A stretch of 64,000 bases of DNA from Siphonodentalium dalli (lineage: Eukaryota > Mollusca > Scaphopoda > Gadilida > Siphonodentaliidae): positions 35,776,918-35,840,917 of the forward strand of contig CP136062.1 in NCBI GenBank assembly GCA_032622095.1, written 5' to 3'. The stretch's first letter is position 1. The number at the start of each line of letters is the position of its first letter. Shown piece by piece: positions 59,243 to 64,000 of this stretch. The notes under the pieces are model-generated. The model saw only the letters and a program-made list of their open reading frames with translations. It ran no database searches and was not told where the DNA came from. The position numbers were made by a program, and so were the translations under genes.

Positions 59243-60218
59243 CCAGCCTTGATAAGCATGGAATATTCTATTACATAATAATTAGTACTATTGGAATTTA
59301 GAGGTTCTGAATGAATAAAACCTTGTCGATGCATTGGTGTTACCCATTTGTGGGTGTAAACCGCCTTACCCATTTGTGGGTGTAAACCGCCTCATAGATC
59401 TAAAGAAGGCTTAGGGGAAATTAAACCAGTTGGAAAAAAGTTTGCGTTATTTTTGTACACAATTCCGGGTAATGAGTGCCAAAAGTGAAGTGATTGTGAG
59501 GTAAAACAAATTTTTAAATTTTGTCTTAAGGAGAAAATAAAGATGCAACCAGCAGGTATTCCAGCATACAAAACCAGTTGGACTTACTGGAAAGCTAGGA
59601 ATACCCACGACGAACCAATAACATGGTATATACATGTGTATGTGTTTGATATATAACTGAACAAAGTGAAACATATAACAAAATAGGCATAGCAAGAATA
59701 AAACATGTGCAAACACAAGGAAGATAAATTTTGAACTTGAAGTTAATAACAACAAAACAAAGGAAAAATACTGTGAGTGAGCGATGCCCCAGGAATAAAA
59801 ACAGGATGGTCAGCAAGAAAATGTGCCTCCAAACCAGAGCAGTTACAGGGAGGGTGGGTGGGAAAATTATTATTAAAATTAAAATTTTACTTTGTTGTGG
59901 CTTAACTTAAAACAAAAGACGCTAACTATTTAAATTAGCCTACGAGTACTCAAATGTCCGTAATATTATTATGTGCGCTGATTGGCTCCATTAAAACTTT
60001 TACCATCGCACGTGGGCGATCTTTTTGATAGGCATGATTTCATTGGCGTATAGCCGTCATGTGACCGCGTTAGCATCCACGTGACTGCCCAAACGCAGTC
60101 ACGTGATGTTTACATCGTTCTAATTTTAACTGCATAACAACAACACACCGGTGATTACTGCTCCACGCGGTAAAGTACTCGTCGTGAGTGCATAAATAGT
60201 TTTACTTTGTAATTATCC
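59243..60218. other. Insertion between array blocks, with a duplicated 130-bp segment
   Basis: The first 130 bases (CCAGCCTTGATAAGCATGGA ... TTACCCATTTGTGGGTGTAA) recur at about 60332-60452 inside the neighbouring TIR element. TTACCCATTTGTGGGTGTAA is itself duplicated at 59340 and 59368. A small inverted repeat, CACGTGACTGC/GCAGTCACGTG, lies near 60077. No gene. Confidence 0.6.
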
Positions 60219-60601
60219 TTTATGCTCTAACTCCTATGTTGGGGAACCTGCCCTGGCATGTGGGGAGTGATTGACACAAACACCCGATTGATGGTCCGAC
60301 GAATTTATTTCGCCTCTGGTTGATAATAGTCCAGCCTTGATAAGCATGGAATATTCTTTTACATAACAATTAGTACAATTGGAATTTAGAGGTTCTGAAT
60401 GAATAAAACCTTGTCGATACATTGATGTTACCCATTTGTGGGTGTAAACCGCCACTATGGCTGAAATTTATAGACGGTCTATTAAATTTCAGCCATACAC
60501 CCAGAGGCGAAATAAATTCGTCGGACCACCAATCGGGTGTTTGTGTCAATCACTCCCCACATGCCAGGGCAGGTTCCCCAACATAGGAGTTAGAGCATAA
60601 A
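60219..60601. mobile_element. TIR element of about 383 bp with 100-bp arms
   Basis: Arms read TTTATGCTCTAACTCCTATG through GACGAATTTATTTCGCCTCTG at the left. The right arm is the reverse complement (CAGAGGCGAAATAAATTCGT...ATAGGAGTTAGAGCATAAA). The core carries the 130-bp segment also found at 59243 and a small hairpin (ATGGCTGAAATTTA/TAAATTTCAGCCAT). Block 3 of the 40-bp array starts at its right edge. Confidence 0.85.
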
Positions 60602-61205
60602 TGGTACACTTCGTTACGGCATGTTAATAATGTTCTACTGTGGTACACTTCGTTACGGCATGTTACTAAATGTTTTTATATGGTACACTTCGTTATGGCA
60701 TGTTATTACATGTTCTCCTATTGTATACTTCGTTACGTCATGTTACTAAATGTTATGCTATGGTACACTTCGTTACGGCATGTTATTAAATGTTATTATA
60801 TGGTACACTTCGTTATGACATGTTATTACATGCTCTCCTATTGTATACTTCGTTACGGCATGTTATTAAATGTTATGCTATGGTAAACTTCGTCACGGCA
60901 TGTTATTAAATGTTATGTTATGGTACTCTTCGTTATGGGATGTTATTATTGCATGTTCTCCTATTGTATACTTCGTTACGGCATATTATTAAATATTCTG
61001 CTATGGTACACTTCGTTACGGCATGTTATTAAATGCTATGATATGGTACACTTCGTCACGGTATGTTATTACATGTTATGCTATGGTACACTTCGTTACG
61101 GCATGTTATTAAGTGTTATGCTATGGTACACTTCGTTGTGGAATGTTATTCAATGGTATGATATGATACACTTCGTTATGGCATGTTATTACATGTGATG
61201 GAATG
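60602..61205. repeat. 40-bp tandem array, block 3
   Basis: About 15 units of TGGTACACTTCGTTACGGCA and TGTTA(C/T)TAAATGTTATG, continuing the array of blocks 1 and 2. Spurious frames of 68-92 codons. Confidence 0.92.
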
Positions 61206-61337
61206 GGAATAGAGAATACAGTCATAATTTTGTTATATGCTTCCCTATCAAATTCTATTGATTTCTTGTTCGAGTAAAAAGCTCTATTTCGCTAGTCGGG
61301 CGCCCAACTGTGCGCAAACGTTATATCCCACATTATA

Positions 61338-61425
61338 GAATCCTTATATGACACGCTAGCTTCCTTATATTACACGCTAGCTTCCTTATATTACACGCTA
61401 GCTTCCTTATATTAAACGCTAGCTC
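61338..61425. repeat. 21-bp direct repeat, four copies
   Basis: TTCCTTATATTACACGCTAGC is repeated four times with minor changes (first copy TATGACACG, last TATTAAACG). It lies about 170 bases upstream of the Crypton-like reading frame and could belong to that element's 5' region. Confidence 0.85.
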
Positions 61426-61590
61426 CAATCGGGGCGAATCACTTGTAATGCCGTTAAATTTTGAATCGACATTCATGCGCGTGAAGAGATACGGACTATT
61501 TGCACTTTTGCGCGTGAGATTAGAGTATTTCCCCATTAACTGTATTACACACGCCTGTTTACATCAGCAACGTCATTCGTCAAGTAAAAT

Positions 61591-63131
61591 ATGGAGGACG
61601 GTTTTGAAATAGACATAGAAGGCGATGTATTTTGGGACTCTTTACTGGAAAAATTAGCTAAATATAACGATAAAGATCCACAAGTTTGTGTTCAGAATAG
61701 TGAATCTATATTTGACCAGCAGGTTCATGCAGCCTCCACTTCCAATTCAAGCTCTTCACTACTGAATTCATCCTCAAGCTCAGCCTCAGCTTTAGTGCCA
61801 ATATTGTCATTGCCTTCAACTTCCACTGTAAGTTCCAGATTTACAAATGTAACTGATGAGGAAGTATCTCAATTCAATGACCAGCACAGAAATAAAAATA
61901 CTGTTAAAAAAAATGAATATGATATTAAACTCTTTGGAACATTTCTACTAAGTAAAGATGAACAAAGGCAGCCCGAGTTCATTCCCCCAGATGTTCTGTG
62001 TGGCATATATCAAGTTTCCTCCTCTCTGTAAGAAAGAAAGATGGAACTGAATATGAGCCAGTGTCACTTCGAGCGTCCATGTCCTCATTTGATCGATACC
62101 TCAGGATGTGATCATATCCAGTTTCTGTCATCAGTTTGCCCATGCCGTGAAACTCTGAAAAGCAAACAGAAACAACTAAAGTCTATAGGAAAGGGCAATA
62201 AACCATTTGAAGCAGATCCAATTACACAAGATGACGTTGAGCGATTTTTGGCACAGGTTCTTGGACCATATAACCCAAAAGTCGTTACAAAATTTTATGT
62301 GGTGGATTTGTGTATTGTTCTTCGGAATAAGAATCGGGAGACAATTCATTCTTTGAAATGGGGCGACATTAGTCTTCAAGAAGATGATTATGGACATGAA
62401 TATATCATCTACACATAGGAGCGACAAACAAAGACAAGAACCGATGAAAATCCACGAGACATCAGACGAGTTAACCCAAGGGCATATTCGGTCGACAACA
62501 TATTAATTCTTTAAATATAATTGTGCGGGGCATGTGTGTAGACTCAGGCCTCACAACGCATAAGAGACTTACCAACTATAGTGTTCGAAAACTGCTGACC
62601 CAGTCACTTAATGATGACAATGTACCACCACATCAAATAATCCAAGTGTCAGGACACAAGAATGTAAACAGTTTGTTGAACTACTCTAAAATGAATGCTG
62701 TCCAAACAAAACATATATCTTCAATGTTATCAAATACTGCGGGAAATACTAGTAACACAGTCACATATTCAGAGACAGTACTCCCAGCTGCACAGCCTGC
62801 AGTCGAGCTTTCACCAGTATTGGAAACCGCACCTGCTCCTGTACCAAGTTCTGACACTATATATACATCATCACCGACAACTGTAACTGTTTCCAAACAG
62901 ACAGTTAGTGTATCAAATAGTGACATTATTGGTACACCTGGAATTGTTCTGAGTTCATCAAGTGCGATGCAAAGTTTGAAATCCATATTCTCAAACGCAT
63001 CTTTCAGTGGATCGGTGTATATGCACTCTCACAGCTGCTCACCGAAGTCTCACACAACAGAAGACAACGAGTCAAGTCCTATCGTGAAATACCGGCGAAT
63101 CAGGAGAATAGTTGACAGTGACACCGAGTGA
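61591..63131 (+). pseudogene. Crypton-like tyrosine recombinase (DUF3504 type), broken
   Basis: The frame from ATG 61591 (MEDGFEIDIEG, Ser-rich linker, then VTDEEVSQFN..., YDIKLFGTFL, PEFIPPDVL) matches the N-terminal core-binding part of animal Crypton-type recombinases. It breaks at 62029. A second frame reads VRKKDGTEYEPVSLRASMSS; a third (about 62108-62416) has LKSKQKQLKSIGKGNKP and LKWGDISLQEDD. A TAG precedes ERQTKTRTDENPRD, and about 170 bases expected before MC-x2-(A/S)GL are missing. The last part (62523-63131) has LTNYSVRKLL...SGHKNVNSLLNYSKM. His and Tyr of the active site (HKN, NYS) remain, but the family's usual TNHS-x-RK is TNYSVRK, so a catalytic His is lost. A Ser/Thr-rich tail ends DSDTE. 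Two frameshifts, a stop and a deletion make it inactive. Confidence 0.85.
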
Positions 63132-63385
63132 AATTGAACAAAAATTGTGTTGGTTTTTACATTCCAAACTGCTAAGCGGGAAGTGTTATCAGTAGTTAGG
63201 ATTTTGCTATTTCCAAATGGAACGAACCTATTGTGTACCGTGAGACAGGTTCTGGAATCGGAGTAATATAATTTTCTTGAGCTTGTGTTACTAGTGACAT
63301 ACTGACAAGTTTTGTTTGACTCTCTGTCTGAGTGCGAGCATTAACATACTTTTTCTAGAAACGGCAGCTGAGTATGTGACTTGAG
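63132..63385. other. Spacer between Crypton relic and retroelement ORF1 relic
   Basis: Nothing recognised. The two relics are convergent across this stretch. Confidence 0.45.
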
Positions 63386-63389
63386 AAAT

Positions 63390-64000
63390 TAATGGTCTGG
63401 CCCCAACTTTTTTCTTAGCATCTATATACTATAAATGTTTCTCAGCCTTACATCTTTGTCCCAAATGGGACATGAAATATCCATTGCAGCATGTGAACCT
63501 TGACAGTTCGAATATTTTTTTAGGATTTGTACAATCCTTATATTATGATCATGACCAGAAACAGAACAGCGTGCACAAACGATTGCTTGACTTTTACAAT
63601 GTTACTGGCCATGGCCCTGGCATTTAAAACACCGTAGGGGATTTGAAACATAAGTACTTATATCTGCCTTCGTGTTCGCACCGATTGAAGTTCAGAATAT
63701 AACTATTCAGAGGAACTCGAAGTCCATCAACAGTCTTTGTAAATCTACGGACTTCTGTAACTCCCTGTTGTGCCAACTCCGCCAATATTTCTGATTCCGA
63801 AGAATCAGTTATATCGCGGGCCACAACACAGCTCTGCTACTATTCAATGTCTTGTGAGGAGTAACAAACACTGGTGATTGTGCAATAATTGTTAACTGCA
63901 GCTGAGCATCAGATTTAACTTTATTTGTGCATTCAATCAAGAGAGAGAGCCACTTATTGACCCAGTCCTGATTGGGTTGACATTTTTCAATTGTCCAGCA
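63390..64000 (-). pseudogene. Non-LTR retrotransposon ORF1 (gag-like, zinc-knuckle) relic, runs off the window
   Basis: Minus-strand frames read VFVTPHKTLNSSR (near 63870), then ARDITDSSESEILAELAQQG, VTEVRRFTKTVDGLRVPLNS and YILNFN. Next, in another frame, comes SNPLRCFKCQGHGQ with a stop where the knuckle His region continues, followed by CARCSVSGHDH and NCQGSHAAMDISCPIW. This is the pattern of ORF1 proteins of invertebrate non-LTR elements (TPHRTLNSSRGVV...GVT.V.RI...PNPLRCF.CQ.FGH, then CCHC knuckles). Frameshifts near 63830 and 63630 and a stop make it non-functional. The N terminus lies beyond the window. Confidence 0.8.

Overview
This window looks like nuclear DNA from a marine invertebrate, most likely a mollusc. 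It has AT-rich intergenic DNA, GT-AG exons separated by very long introns, many TACATGTA/ACATGTAC and ACCGGT words, numerous minisatellites, and animal-type transposons (a THAP/DDE transposase, CR1/L2/Jockey-type non-LTR retroelements, a Crypton-type tyrosine recombinase). The species cannot be named from this alone. No rRNA, tRNA, CRISPR array or prokaryotic operon was recognised.

The main host feature is a gene on the + strand whose exons appear to spread over about 53 kb. It begins with a candidate promoter and 5' exon (about 4.0-4.14 kb) and a signal-peptide exon (4322-4385, ending in phase 1). Next is an exon for a propeptide ending LHRSKR plus a Gla-like (gamma-carboxyglutamate) domain (36072-36262, phase 1 to 0), then a six-cysteine exon (46300-46465, phase 0 to 1). 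It continues with an EGF-like exon (51121-51243, phase 1-1), an unrecognised 87-codon exon (54855-55115, phase 1-1) and a possible terminal exon near 57.7 kb. The first splice phases match those known for vertebrate vitamin K-dependent coagulation factors. One junction does not work: joining the six-cysteine exon directly to the EGF exon creates a TGA, so an exon is missing from my model or splicing is alternative.

Almost everything else is repeats inside or beside these introns. Tandem arrays: 34-bp satellite with higher-order structure (4.5-7.4 kb), 45-bp array (10.1-11.9 kb), inverted CCCAGGT array (23.4-24.2 kb), about 150-bp poly-G satellite (24.3-28.7 kb), inverted array (33.9-35.5 kb), about 55-bp array (35.8-36.06 kb), 26-bp array (52.2-53.3 kb), 56-bp array (55.9-56.4 kb), and a 40-bp array in three blocks (56.6-61.2 kb). 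Foldback or MITE-like elements are numerous, including large palindromes at 20.4-21.4 kb and 29.1-29.8 kb and a PIF/Harbinger-like pair with 3-bp TTA/TAA duplications.

Mobile-element genes: a 5'-truncated CR1/L2/Jockey-type reverse transcriptase inserted in the 150-bp satellite (25.4-28.3 kb, minus strand); two RT C-terminal relics (12.6-13.2 kb, and 48.5-49.6 kb split by a TIR element); a THAP + DDE transposase gene present as a very recent 3.3-kb tandem duplication in the intron after the Gla exon (36.3-43.1 kb); a broken Crypton-like recombinase (61.6-63.1 kb); and a broken retroelement ORF1 at the right edge (minus strand).
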